The notes beneath the pieces are model-generated. The model saw only the letters and a list, made by a program, of their open reading frames with translations. It was not told the origin of the DNA and searched no databases. Of a stretch of DNA of 64,000 bases, positions 38,921 through 47,894 are shown piece by piece; positions within the stretch are counted from its first letter, which is position 1; every line of letters starts with the position of its first letter. The DNA comes from Bacteroidales bacterium (GTDB taxonomy: Bacteria > Bacteroidota > Bacteroidia > Bacteroidales > Lentimicrobiaceae): NCBI GenBank assembly GCA_016709025.1, contig JADJEQ010000012.1, positions 172,068 to 236,067 on the forward strand, in the 5' to 3' direction. The position numbers and the translations under genes were made by a program.

Positions 38921-39643
38921 TCACGATTTCTGGTAAAATTTCATAGTTCTGATGTTGTTGTTCATTTCATCCGATGCAATTAAACCGTCGGAAAGCCTTA
39001 CAATACGGTGTGCATGCCTGGCAATGTCCTCTTCGTGTGTAACCAGGATTATGGTATTCCCGGCTTTGTGAATCTCTTCGATTAATCCCATGATTTCAAT
39101 CGATGTTTTCGAATCGAGGTTACCTGTGGGCTCATCGGCCAGTATGATGGAAGGATTGTTCACCATCGCCCTGGCAATGGCAACCCGCTGCCGCTGACCA
39201 CCCGAAAGTTCGTTGGGCTTGTGTTTTACGCGGTCGGTAAGCTTCACATCTTCAAGTACTTCCATGGCACGCTCCAGGCGGCGTGGTTTGGCGAACCCGG
39301 CGTAAATCATCGGAAGGGCCACATTTTCGAGGGCTGTGAGGCGGGGCAGAAGGTTGAATGTCTGAAATACAAATCCGATTTCTTTGTTCCTGATTTCAGC
39401 CAGTTCATTGTCCTGAAGTTTACTTACGTCTTTTCCGTTCAGCCAGTAACTGCCCCCTGAAGGAGTGTCGAGGCAACCCAGCAGGTTCATCAGGGTCGAT
39501 TTTCCGGAACCCGAAGGACCCATCAAAGCGACAAATTCATTTTTTTTAATGCTCATCGTTACCCCTCTCAGGGCGCGCACCACTTCTGTCCCTACTTTAA
39601 AAAGACGGGTGATTTCGTCAAGACGTATAATTTCCTGGTTCAT
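38921..39643 (-). CDS. ABC transporter ATP-binding protein, LolD/MacB type
   Basis: A 240-residue single ATPase domain: Walker [20 protein letters not shown]-loop [18 protein letters not shown], signature [15 protein letters not shown], Walker [15 protein letters not shown]-switch [13 protein letters not shown]. The LLGCLDxPxSG and [11 protein letters not shown] context is that of the MacB/LolD/FtsE group, which powers lipoprotein release or efflux permeases. No permease gene is adjacent, so the partner must lie elsewhere. The C-terminal tail ([10 protein letters not shown]) is a short extension. Confidence 0.95.
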   Translation of the reverse strand: MNQEIIRLDEITRLFKVGTEVVRALRGVTMSIKKNEFVALMGPSGSGKSTLMNLLGCLDTPSGGSYWLNGKDVSKLQDNELAEIRNKEIGFVFQTFNLLPRLTALENVALPMIYAGFAKPRRLERAMEVLEDVKLTDRVKHKPNELSGGQRQRVAIARAMVNNPSIILADEPTGNLDSKTSIEIMGLIEEIHKAGNTIILVTHEEDIARHAHRIVRLSDGLIASDEMNNNIRTMKFYQKS

Positions 39644-39684
39644 GCCGGGTTTTTTAACTGAACGAACAAATGTAAAAATAATTG

Positions 39685-40482
39685 TCAGAACCTGATGATA
39701 AAATGCTGACGGCCCAGTTCCCTTCTGAAAAATACAATTCCCATAAAGAACAGGTCGATGGTTAATCTCACCGATTCATGCTTTTTGATCTCTTCCCAGG
39801 CCTCCTCCATTTCCGAAGACCAATGGATGTCATGAAAAACATAAACGGAATCGTTTGCTGCATGTTTTTCAAGACGATAGAAATAATTCAGGGTTCCCTC
39901 TTTGGTATGGTTGCCATCAATAAATGCATAATCGATGACCCCGGTTTGTTTCAGTAGTCCCGGCAATACAATGTCGAAATTGCCCATGGTGAATTCTACG
40001 GCACTTGCCCCCAGAATTCTTAGGTTAGTGGCGGCAAACTCAGCCGTGGATGCGCAGCCCTCCAGGGCCAGGAAGGTGCTGTTGGGCGCCGCGCTCGCCT
40101 GGTACATGGAGCTGATGCCCACCGAAGTGCCCATCTCAAGCAAAACTTTTGGTTTGAAGTATTTTACCATCCGGTGCAGCAACCTGCCATACTTTACAGG
40201 GATACCGGATTTTGCAGCTATATCCTTTACTTTACGGAGGTGGGTTGAGTAACCTGCCTTGCCTTTACCGGTACCGAAATCGATGATTTCAACCAGGTTG
40301 GGGTTTCGCAATAGCAGGCTTCGTTGCTTTTCAACCTGCATATATTCAGCGTATTCTGTTTTATCATTCAATATATTGCATACAAATTCATACACAAAAG
40401 GTGAGTGAATGCCATGCCTGTTTTTTGCCTTGAGAAGGTAAAAGAAGTATCTGAGCGTAATGGAAATTGATTTGGGTATCAT
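39685..40482 (-). CDS. Class I SAM-dependent methyltransferase (265 aa)
   Basis: Begins [33 protein letters not shown], a Bacteroidota-typical N-terminus. It then has a Rossmann-type region with [16 protein letters not shown] (SAM motif I), [18 protein letters not shown] (acidic end of the second strand) and [20 protein letters not shown] (motif resembling O-methyltransferase family 3). The end ([20 protein letters not shown]) is conserved in annotated homologues I recall. Cytoplasmic; substrate unknown. It lies 25 bp from comM and about 40 bp from the ABC ATPase, suggesting one transcription unit. Confidence 0.85.
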   Translation of the reverse strand: MIPKSISITLRYFFYLLKAKNRHGIHSPFVYEFVCNILNDKTEYAEYMQVEKQRSLLLRNPNLVEIIDFGTGKGKAGYSTHLRKVKDIAAKSGIPVKYGRLLHRMVKYFKPKVLLEMGTSVGISSMYQASAAPNSTFLALEGCASTAEFAATNLRILGASAVEFTMGNFDIVLPGLLKQTGVIDYAFIDGNHTKEGTLNYFYRLEKHAANDSVYVFHDIHWSSEMEEAWEEIKKHESVRLTIDLFFMGIVFFRRELGRQHFIIRF

Positions 40483-40507
40483 GGCCGCAAAATTAATAAA
40501 AACTTAA

Positions 40508-42046
40508 TCAACCGCCCCAGGTTTCACGGTCGAGGCTGCGGTAATGTATTGCTTCGGCCAGGTGATCGGGCCTGATGTCTGCGCTGCTGTCGAGATCGGC
40601 GATGGTGCGGGCTACCTTGAGAATGCGGTCGTAAGCCCTGGCCGAAAGACTGAGCTTTTCCATCGCGTTTTTCAGCAGGGCATGGCCCGTATCGTCTATT
40701 TTACAAATATCGCGTAGCATCTTCGTTGTCATTTGGGCATTGGCGTGAATTTCCTTGTTTTCGCTGTAGCGGTCCTCCTGTATCAGGCGTGCTTTCACCA
40801 CCCTATCCCTGATGGCATCGCTTTTTTCAGAATTGCGCACATCGGTGAGTTCACGGAAAGGTACCGGCACCACCTCCACATGGATGTCGATGCGGTCGAG
40901 CAGGGGGCCGGAGATCTTATTCAGGTATTTCTGCACCACGCCTGGTGCGCATACACACTCCTTGTCGGGATGGTTGTAATATCCGCAGGGGCAGGGGTTC
41001 ATCGAGGCTACCAGCATAAAGCTGGCCGGATACTCCACACTGAGCCTGGCCCTTGAAACGGTGATGTGCCGGTCTTCGAGCGGCTGTCTCAGCACCTCCA
41101 GCACGGTGCGTTTAAACTCGGGCAGTTCATCGAGGAACAAAACGCCGTTGTGGGCCAGTGAGATCTCCCCCGGCTGGGGATTGGAACCGCCACCAACGAG
41201 GGCGACGTCAGATATCGTATGGTGCGGACTTCTGAATGGTCTTACGGAAATAAGCGAAGCATTCCGGCTCATTTTACCGGCCACGGAGTGAATTTTGGTG
41301 GTTTCGAGTGCTTCGTGCAGGTTCAGCGGTGGCAGGATGGAGGGCAGGCGCTTGGCCAGCATGGTTTTGCCTGATCCGGGAGGCCCGATCAGAATCACAT
41401 TGTGGCCGCCGGCTGCAGCGATTTCGAGGGCCCTTTTGATGTTTTCCTGGCCTTTTACATCCGAGAAATCGAATTCATATTCATTGAGCTGCGCATAAAA
41501 CTCATCGCGGGTATTCACAATTTCACGCTCCAGGGGGGCATCGTCGTTGAAGAAATGGATCACCTCCAGCATATTTTCCACGCCATAAACCTCCAGGTCG
41601 CTTACGATTGCGGCTTCACGCGCATTCTGTTTGGGCAGGATAAATCCCTTAAAGCCCTGTTTCCGCGCTTCGATGGCGATGGGCAGGGCGCCCTTGATGG
41701 GTTGCAGTCCGCCGTCGAGCGAGAGTTCGCCCATAATAATATACGCTGAAATTTTTTCGCTTTTCACCTGTTCCGATGCGGCCAGGATGCCGATGGCGAT
41801 GGTAAGGTCATAGGCAGAACCTTCCTTGCGGATATCGGCCGGGGCCATATTGATCACAATCTTTTTTCCGGGAATGCGGTAACCGATGTTCCGGAGGGCG
41901 GCCTCAATCCGCTGATGACTCTCTTTAACCGCGCTGTCGGGCAGGCCTACCATAAAAAACTGAATGCCGTTGTCCATATTTACCTCTACCGTAATGGTGA
42001 TGGCATTGATACCCATAATGGCGGATCCGTATGTTTTAATTAGCAT
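40508..42046 (-). CDS. comM: YifB/ComM family Mg-chelatase-like AAA+ ATPase (512 aa)
   Basis: The N-terminal ChlI-like domain ([50 protein letters not shown]) is followed by the AAA+ core: Walker [39 protein letters not shown], Walker [12 protein letters not shown], and sensor segment [10 protein letters not shown] with the cysteine cluster C..C..C ([17 protein letters not shown]). The C-terminal domain has [15 protein letters not shown] and [19 protein letters not shown]. ComM is a branch-migration helicase that aids recombination of incoming DNA in naturally competent bacteria; here that role is inferred from family. Full length. Confidence 0.97.
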   Translation of the reverse strand: MLIKTYGSAIMGINAITITVEVNMDNGIQFFMVGLPDSAVKESHQRIEAALRNIGYRIPGKKIVINMAPADIRKEGSAYDLTIAIGILAASEQVKSEKISAYIIMGELSLDGGLQPIKGALPIAIEARKQGFKGFILPKQNAREAAIVSDLEVYGVENMLEVIHFFNDDAPLEREIVNTRDEFYAQLNEYEFDFSDVKGQENIKRALEIAAAGGHNVILIGPPGSGKTMLAKRLPSILPPLNLHEALETTKIHSVAGKMSRNASLISVRPFRSPHHTISDVALVGGGSNPQPGEISLAHNGVLFLDELPEFKRTVLEVLRQPLEDRHITVSRARLSVEYPASFMLVASMNPCPCGYYNHPDKECVCAPGVVQKYLNKISGPLLDRIDIHVEVVPVPFRELTDVRNSEKSDAIRDRVVKARLIQEDRYSENKEIHANAQMTTKMLRDICKIDDTGHALLKNAMEKLSLSARAYDRILKVARTIADLDSSADIRPDHLAEAIHYRSLDRETWGG

Positions 42047-42366
42047 AGAATAAAGTCTGAAGTAAAAAGTATAAAGTCTAAAGTAGAAATGGTTTCAGGT
42101 TCAGGTTTCAGAATTTCAGGGTTTCAGGATTTCAGGGTTTCAGGATTTCAGGGTTTCAGGTTCAGGGTTCAAGGGTTCAAGAGTTCAAGAGTTCAAAAGT
42201 TCAAGGCAAATGTTCAAGGGTTCAAGGTTTCAGGGTTCAAAGTTCAAGAGTTCAAGGTTCACAAGTTGGCAGTTGGCAATAGGCAGTTAAAAAGGTCAAG
42301 TAAAAAGTAAGATTCAAGGATTCAAGATTCAAAGATTCAAGAAACCAGGTTAGAAGGTTAATTTTG

Positions 42367-42382
42367 TCCCGCATATGCGGGA
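42367..42382. repeat. Perfect 16-bp palindrome TCCCGCATATGCGGGA
   Basis: A self-complementary 16-mer lies between two blocks of the 8-bp array. It could be a binding site or part of a repeat element; there is no T-run to make it a terminator. Confidence 0.8.
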
Positions 42383-42459
42383 TTGAATTTTGAATTCAAG
42401 GGTTCAATGGTTCAAGAGTTTCAGGGTTTCAGGGTTTCAGGATTTCAGGGTTACAGAGT

Positions 42460-42490
42460 CCGGTGGTTGAGCGGAGCCGAAACCATCCGG
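42460..42490. repeat. GGTTGAGCGGAGCCGAAACC hairpin repeat inserted in the 8-bp array
   Basis: CCGGTGGTT and AACCATCCGG form imperfect arms around GAGCGGAGCCGA. It resembles the widely dispersed 'TTGAGCGGAGTCGAAAC' palindromic repeat of environmental bacterial genomes (recalled, not searched). Array units resume directly on both sides. Confidence 0.6.
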
Positions 42491-42548
42491 ATTACAGGGT
42501 TTCAGAATTACAGGGTTTCAGAATTTCAGAATTACAGAATTTCAGGTT

Positions 42549-43178
42549 GTATAATTCCGGAACTGACCGGTTAATTGACGGAATTCAATACATACAGTGC
42601 GTCATTTTACTTCTGGCAGATATCGTATTTTATAAATATGTAAGACAAGTACTGTATTTCGTTTAGCAAATATAAGTTCAATATTTGTTTTTCGGTTGAA
42701 ATATGGAAGGATATTTATAAAAGATGGCGCGGCTGGGTTATTTTATTTTGTTACCCCAGGCCTGACTGCCGTTTGGGCTGGGCGCACGATGACAGTTATC
42801 GTGGATGACGTCCTCAATTCAATAACAAAGGGATATGGAAAACCGATCCCAGGTATTCTTACAAATCGATTGTATCATTTACCGGTAAGCTTTACAGCTT
42901 TTGCCTGATTGATGTGCATCGTTTCAGATTACGTCAGGAACATCGGGTTAAGCTAATCCGGCCGGAGTATTGCGGTAAAAAATTCCCTTTAAACCCCGGA
43001 TTACTTCCGGATAAGTGGTGCGATTTTACCCGGCAATAATCCGATTTATGATAAGCTGTTCATATTGAAATGTCACCAAAATGCTGTGGCTCCCGTAAGA
43101 CCGGAATATGATGGCAAGAGGCGGTTATTCTCCTAACTTATTTTCAGGTGGGGGAAGAAGACACACAGGTAAATACTT
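42549..43178. other. Intergenic region downstream of the SBBP/T9SS gene
   Basis: About 630 bp without a supportable gene. A 70-codon plus-strand frame at 42696-42908 has no start context, motif or homology that I recognise. No clear terminator hairpin is seen for the minus-strand gene ending at 43179. Confidence 0.5.
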
Positions 43179-44858
43179 CTATTGCTTTACGAATTTACAG
43201 ACCTGAACCCCTTTCAATCCTGCCAGCCTGATCATATAAACCCCGGCAGGCAGGCTTCTTACATCAATCTGTGTTATTGGCCCTGTTATCTGAAGTCTGA
43301 TAAGTTCCCTGTCGCATAGGTCAACAATGGTTAATTCACTCCGGAGCAAGTTCCCGGGTGTTCCGATCGTTACCACACCGGTTGCCGGATTTGGGTAAAC
43401 CGATAAAGGGGAAGAATTTTCCGGCCTGTCAAATCCCAGGTTCCTGCTGTTTAATTTTGCCAGAAAAAAGTTCTCAGCCCCGGCATTTGTCAGTGAATAG
43501 GGACCACAGCTGAGGGTGGGACTCCTGTACCACCCGGATAAATAAATGTTCTCCGAAGCATCTACTGCTACAGACCCCGCAAGTTCAGTGTCGGTTCCAT
43601 TTGTACCCGTGGCCCATACGGCATTCCCGTCAGCATCGTATTTCGATAGAAAGGTGTCAAAATCACCTGTTTTTGTATTGGTAAGTGAATGAGAACCAAA
43701 AGTGATGGCGGCGCTGTTGTAAAATCCTGCCACAAGTGGATTTCCCGATGTGTCGACCGCAACGGTATACGCTTCATCAGATCCTGATCCACCTGCACTA
43801 TTTGCCCAAAGTTCATTCCCGTCTGTATTATATTTTGCAAGAAACACATCTTCAGTAAAATAACCCGCATTCTGCAAATTGGCGGAGCCAAAGCCTATCT
43901 GAGTGCTCTTAAAACTTCCGGCCAGATAAACCTCCCCCGTATCATCCACTGCAACCGAATTTGCCAGATCACTTCCTGTTCCGCCTGCGCTTTTTACCCA
44001 GATGACATTTCCGTTTGCATCAAATTTTGCGAGAAAAACATCGTATCCACCGGCACTCGTTAAAGAAATGGTATCGAAAGTAATGGCGGGATCATCAAAC
44101 CATCCTGTAACATAAATATTTCCGGAGGCATCCGCTACACCTGAATATGCAACATCGTTCCCCGGTCCGCCTGCACTTTTAGCCCAAAGCACATCGCCAT
44201 TGGCGTTGTATTTCGCGAGGAACACATCTCCCAGTCCCTCAAAAGTGATATTTGTATTGGTTAATGTAATGGTATCAAATGTAATGGTTGGGCCAAACCA
44301 TCCTGCAACACAGGGGTTTCCCGAAGCGTCAACCGAAACGGAATATCCGCATTCACGAAAGGTTCCGGTAGCGTTTTTTACCCATACGGCATTCCCGTTG
44401 ACATCGTATTTTGCCAGGAACATATCTTCGTAGCCGGAAAGCCACAATGTAAGCGGTTCTTCTGTAATGGTTCCGAACAGGCAGGAATCGCTGGAAAAAC
44501 TTCCGGTTATATAAGCATTCCCTGAAGGATCCAGCGCAAGTGAGTATGCATATTCATTTTTTAACCCGCCGGCACTTTTTGCCCACAGCACGTTTCCATC
44601 GGTGTCGTATTTCACCAGAAATATATCATTGCCGCCTGCATTGGTTAAAACAGTGGTGCCTAAAGTAACCGTGGAGCTTGAAAAGGTGCCGGTAACATAA
44701 ATATTCCCGAAGGCATCCACAGCAACAGAAGTGGTTAAGTCGTAATTTGTTCCCCCTTCACTTTTAGCCCAGATCCAGTCAGGTGCCTGAGCATTTGAAA
44801 TTCCGTTTAACAGGCAAAAGAGACATAACAATGCGAAGCGGAGAATTGACTTAATCAT
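43179..44858 (-). CDS. Secreted SBBP-repeat protein with T9SS type A sorting domain (559 aa)
   Basis: The start is moved to 44858 (MIKSILRFALLCLFCLLNGISNA), giving a signal peptide; the longer frame from 44939 adds 27 unlikely codons. The mature part has about eight SBBP-type beta-propeller repeats of ~55 residues (SVAVDAFGNIYVTGTF, DIFLVKYDTDGNVLWAKSAGG, SLALDPSGNAYITGSF, DVFLAKFDANGNVIWVKSAGG, and so on). From about 480 comes a T9SS CTD (LSVYPNPATGVVTI, LTIVDLCDRELIRLQ, LPAGVYMIRL, ending KFVKQ). It is exported across the outer membrane by type IX secretion; the ligand or function is unknown. The gene is intact. Confidence 0.93.
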   Translation of the reverse strand: MIKSILRFALLCLFCLLNGISNAQAPDWIWAKSEGGTNYDLTTSVAVDAFGNIYVTGTFSSSTVTLGTTVLTNAGGNDIFLVKYDTDGNVLWAKSAGGLKNEYAYSLALDPSGNAYITGSFSSDSCLFGTITEEPLTLWLSGYEDMFLAKYDVNGNAVWVKNATGTFRECGYSVSVDASGNPCVAGWFGPTITFDTITLTNTNITFEGLGDVFLAKYNANGDVLWAKSAGGPGNDVAYSGVADASGNIYVTGWFDDPAITFDTISLTSAGGYDVFLAKFDANGNVIWVKSAGGTGSDLANSVAVDDTGEVYLAGSFKSTQIGFGSANLQNAGYFTEDVFLAKYNTDGNELWANSAGGSGSDEAYTVAVDTSGNPLVAGFYNSAAITFGSHSLTNTKTGDFDTFLSKYDADGNAVWATGTNGTDTELAGSVAVDASENIYLSGWYRSPTLSCGPYSLTNAGAENFFLAKLNSRNLGFDRPENSSPLSVYPNPATGVVTIGTPGNLLRSELTIVDLCDRELIRLQITGPITQIDVRSLPAGVYMIRLAGLKGVQVCKFVKQ

Positions 44859-45060
44859 GGTATATTTATCAGATGATGAGTGATTTATACATATTTTGTC
44901 TATTGTAACCTGATGCCAGCCCGTAAATATCACCACCAAATTTGGTTCTTTTACATTACAACCGTTTGCAAACTTCTAATCCGGTGATTTCCCATTTTAA
45001 TCTTCTTCATTCTTAAGCCCCTGAAATATACATAAATTAGTTCTGATAAAAATATGTTTC

Positions 45061-45281
45061 AGTTAAGAATCTGTTTAAGTTTTGTTAAATCTGATGAACA
45101 GGTCCGTCCTTTAGGGCGGGTTCCGGATAATAGATCACTGAGGAAGGCAAAATCCTGAAAAATTTATTATTAATTTACAAATTTTTCAGGATTTTGCCCC
45201 TGGAATGTTGGTTTTAATTAAGCCCGCCCTAAAGGACGGGCCTATTAAAAATGGAATTAAAATTTAAACAGTCTCTAAGCT
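45061..45281. mobile_element. MITE-like element with terminal and nested inverted repeats (~220 bp)
   Basis: Imperfect ~23-bp terminal inverted repeats (45061-45083 and 45259-45281, core CTGTTTAARTTTT) enclose a second inverted pair, CCGTCCTTTAGGGCGGG at 45104-45120 with its complement at 45223-45239. A central perfect 20-bp stem lies inside (45146-45165 with 45179-45198, GGCAAAATCCTGAAAAATTT and its complement, 13-nt loop). It has no coding capacity. A solitary end-like sequence lies at 31617. Nested arms of this kind are typical of non-autonomous elements or large REP/BIME hairpins. Confidence 0.7.
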
Positions 45282-45380
45282 GCAGATTATCTTATTCCTT
45301 CCGGAGCCGGGCCGGGCGAAAATTGGGATGTTTTACAGGCTCTTTTCGCCCATGTCCGGGAAGGTAAATTTATTGTCGTT

Positions 45381-46340
45381 TCAGGGTATTAGCAGTGTGA
45401 TGCCGGTTAAATCTGCTTTCCCGTTTTTCAGGAATTCATACGTCATCCGGTCGGCCAGGCAGCCAATAAACCGGATTCCTTTTAAACTCTTGTTTTTAAA
45501 GAAAGTGTTCATCAGCGTTGCATTCCGGAATATCACCCTGGTGAATGCACAGTTTTCAAAATAGCAATCATCCATTGGACCGGTGAAAACCACATCTGCA
45601 ATCTGTGTATCAATAAAGGAGGTACGATTCCACACAGCACCGGAAATTGTATTTTTCTCATTGTCACCCGATTTAACCGTCACTCCGCTAAAGCCACCCG
45701 ACCTGATTACCACGCCGGTAAAATCGGCACCGGTGAAATCACACCCGTAAAGATAGCTTTCCGAAAATTCAGTTTCTATCAGTTTACAGTCTTTGAAATT
45801 ATTTTTGTTCAGGTAAGAACGCTGAATGTGGCTGTTGCTGAAATCGGAGCCTGAAAAGTCACAGCCATCCACATGGTTGTTTTTCAGCAGAAGACCCGAT
45901 AAATCTGAACCGACAAAAAGACAGCGCTGCATGTTGGATGAACTGAATTTTTCATGCAGGTTTTTCAAACCCGAGAAGTCGGCGTCCACCCAGTTTCCGC
46001 GCGACATATCCCAGTTCAGCTTTTTTTCTGCCTTGCCGGCTTTCCCGAATCGTAATTCAACTTGTTGCTGAACGACAGGTTCATTTGGAGCAATCCGGTT
46101 GTTGTCAAATCCGTATTCACTGGATGCAGATTGGAAGCTTTCTGAAAAATAGTTAAGGTCAACGCTTAGAATCTCTGCCAAACGATTCAAAGTAATGATG
46201 TCAGGCATTGATTCTCCGCGCTCCCACTTTCCGATAGCCTGTGGGCTTATAAACAGACGCCCGGCAAGCTGAGCCTGCGAAACATTTATTTTTTTCCGGG
46301 CTTCGGCAATTTTATTGCCTATCATTTTAGTGTTTATCAT
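45381..46340 (-). CDS. XRE-type HTH regulator fused to pentapeptide repeats (319 aa)
   Basis: Start at 46340 (MINTKMIGNKIAEARKKINVS); the upstream 20 codons of open frame look spurious. Residues ~6-65 form an XRE/Cro-type HTH (SQAQLAGRLFISPQAIGKWERGESMPDIITLNRLAEIL). A linker (~66-120) follows, then a right-handed pentapeptide-repeat solenoid (~125-310: DFSGLKNL, DLSGLLLKNNHVDGCDFSGSDFSNS, DFTGADFTG, NCAFTRVIFRNATLMNTFF). The fusion suggests a DNA-binding regulator with a beta-helical sensing or oligomerising domain. Three 21-bp-spaced direct repeats sit 80-140 bp upstream and may be its operator. Cytoplasmic. The target is unknown. Confidence 0.9.
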   Translation of the reverse strand: MINTKMIGNKIAEARKKINVSQAQLAGRLFISPQAIGKWERGESMPDIITLNRLAEILSVDLNYFSESFQSASSEYGFDNNRIAPNEPVVQQQVELRFGKAGKAEKKLNWDMSRGNWVDADFSGLKNLHEKFSSSNMQRCLFVGSDLSGLLLKNNHVDGCDFSGSDFSNSHIQRSYLNKNNFKDCKLIETEFSESYLYGCDFTGADFTGVVIRSGGFSGVTVKSGDNEKNTISGAVWNRTSFIDTQIADVVFTGPMDDCYFENCAFTRVIFRNATLMNTFFKNKSLKGIRFIGCLADRMTYEFLKNGKADLTGITLLIP

Positions 46341-46419
46341 AAGAGATGTTTTTTGGTTTTTCGATGCTGCAAAGTTATGCGTATGCAAAGCCGGAGTCAA
46401 ATAAATGCAGCAACATTCA

Positions 46420-46482
46420 GTTGTAATTACGCTACTAATCGTTGTAATTCAACAACCAATGGTTGTAATTGCAGGAATAATG
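46420..46482. promoter_or_regulatory. Three 21-bp direct repeats (GTTGTAATT...), candidate operator
   Basis: GTTGTAATT begins at 46420, 46441 and 46462, exactly 21 bp apart (two helical turns), each followed by ~9 variable bases and AT. The middle copy forms GTTG-TAATT-CAAC dyad symmetry. The array lies 80-140 bp upstream of the HTH-pentapeptide gene start at 46340. The phasing fits cooperative regulator binding; it could instead be a simple minisatellite. Confidence 0.55.
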
Positions 46483-46689
46483 GTGATTGTTATAAAAAAT
46501 ATCAGAAACCCCCTGCCTTAGTCAGGGCAGATTCCCGGTTTAACGCTGAAAAATTATGATAATTACCCGGAATGTGCCTTCCCATCCGGATTCCCGGGAG
46601 TGTCTTTTTACAAGTTTCAGAAGTGGCAACATGCAAACCCGACTTCGATGATTGTAAAATTCTAAAAAGCAAAAGAGAACAGTAATAAT

Positions 46690-47826
46690 CTATTCCGTGT
46701 GCTGGTCGTATTTGATTAACAATTCTTCCTGGTAATCCAGTATTTTCTTCTTAATTATAAAGTAGCCTTTTGAAAGCAGAAAGCTGTAATTATTCAGGGC
46801 ACCAAAAAGAACTTTCAAATTATCATTGTGATATTGGGAAAACCCAAAATAGTCCCATTCCTGTGATAAGAATAAATTTAAACTATCTCTGATTTCTATC
46901 GAAATTTCAGTTTGATAAAGATTTTCAGCCAGCAGTCCATTTATTCCGGTTTTCAGCCTTTCTTCGAGCGGCTTAATTTTGAGGAAATTATTTTTTATCT
47001 GATCAATTGGGGTTGTAAAGTTTACAAATCGTAATTCATTTGACAATTGGGTATATATCTCATATTTGGAATCAAATGCCTTGTCAAACATAAAAAAATC
47101 TTTATAAAGCTGTTTTAAAACGGTTGTTTTCTTCTGAATCTGCTCAACATTCCAGAAGAACTCAAATATCCTGATATCGTTTCGCCTGATCTCTTCATTT
47201 ATTTGTACCAATTCATTTTTAAGCTTGGAAAACAGTGCATTGCATTCTTTTCTTTTATACTTTTTGCCATCGTAGTCAAACATTTTAATGGGTATTTCCT
47301 TGTTTGCGATTTGTTTCAAGGTAGCAACATCATTTTGCAAAGAAATTGATGTATACACCACATCGACCTTCTCATTGGAGAAAAGCTCATCAGGCTTCAA
47401 ATTTTCTGCGGTTGCAATGGGGCTGTCTGTTTCAAAGTGAAGCGGATTTTTGTTGTCATAGTATCCATTGTATCTTTTCGAAAATGTATTGTTTAAAAAT
47501 ACATTCCTGTATTCTGACTGAAATTCTTCAAACGGTTCTGAGGTTACTTCTCCCTGATATTGAACTTCTTTAAAAATCTTTTCTGTAATTCTCTTCTGGG
47601 TTTCTTCTATGTTTCTGAAAACCTCATTGGCGGATGTATGGTTAATTTGTTTTGAAGTTATTTTGGTTTTCTCCAGTCTTTCTATTCTTTCCACGGTACC
47701 GGGATGGGATGCCCATTGGTCTTTAATAATCAGTTTTGATTTGTTATACCTTGAAATATCCTGGTAGGTAACCTGTGGCAAATTGTTTTTTATGGAAATA
47801 TTGTCGCTTTCAGCGTAAAAATTCAT
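46690..47826 (-). CDS. C-terminal fragment of M48-type membrane metallopeptidase (frameshifted)
   Basis: Continuation of the gene starting at 48755. The frame is open upstream to about 47918, reading HSFNSVLGFYDGKIANN...KEQFFVMNFYAESDN, the expected sequence after the second membrane/ligand region. The following region is soluble and alpha-helical, with DQWASHPGTVERIERLEK (a conserved 'HP' segment seen downstream of the catalytic site in long Bacteroidota M48 proteins) and then Lys/Glu/Asn-rich helices to the C-terminus. It has no independent start signal. Joined, the two parts give about 688 residues. Confidence 0.75.
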   Translation of the reverse strand: MNFYAESDNISIKNNLPQVTYQDISRYNKSKLIIKDQWASHPGTVERIERLEKTKITSKQINHTSANEVFRNIEETQKRITEKIFKEVQYQGEVTSEPFEEFQSEYRNVFLNNTFSKRYNGYYDNKNPLHFETDSPIATAENLKPDELFSNEKVDVVYTSISLQNDVATLKQIANKEIPIKMFDYDGKKYKRKECNALFSKLKNELVQINEEIRRNDIRIFEFFWNVEQIQKKTTVLKQLYKDFFMFDKAFDSKYEIYTQLSNELRFVNFTTPIDQIKNNFLKIKPLEERLKTGINGLLAENLYQTEISIEIRDSLNLFLSQEWDYFGFSQYHNDNLKVLFGALNNYSFLLSKGYFIIKKKILDYQEELLIKYDQHTE

Positions 47827-47894
47827 AACGAAGAACTGCTCTTTGTAAAGGTTGCCGCTTATTGTATTGTTTGCGATTTTCCCATCATAGAACC

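Larger units (their letters stand above)
42050..42548. repeat. Degenerate 8-bp-period arrays (GGRTTTCA / GAGTTCAA)
   Basis: Four blocks (about 42092-42263, 42311-42343, 42391-42455 and 42490-42546) consist of 8-bp units such as GTTTCAGG, ATTTCAGG, GTTCAAGG and GTTCAAGA. The blocks are separated by a perfect palindrome, a GAGCGGAGCCGA hairpin and short A/G-rich spacers. A further AAAGTCTGAAGT/AAAGTATAAAGT stretch lies at 42052-42087. The open frames running through it are by-products of the 24-bp (3 x 8) repeat of codons. Confidence 0.9.

Noticed and set aside
42089..42574. Plus-strand frames with Phe/Gln/Gly-rich repeats (GFQDFRVSGFQ)
   Set aside because: Produced by the 8-bp arrays, whose triple (24 bp) keeps frame; no start context and no family resemblance.
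42696..42908. 70-codon plus-strand frame
   Set aside because: No promoter or family signature and composition unlike neighbouring proteins; treated as non-coding.
46420..46482. Possible CRISPR array
   Set aside because: Repeat core is only 9 bp, total unit 21 bp, three copies, no cas genes in the window.
46353..46559. Plus-strand frame with a 7-residue Cys/Asn repeat
   Set aside because: It is the translation of the 21-bp direct repeats upstream of the HTH gene; no coding evidence.
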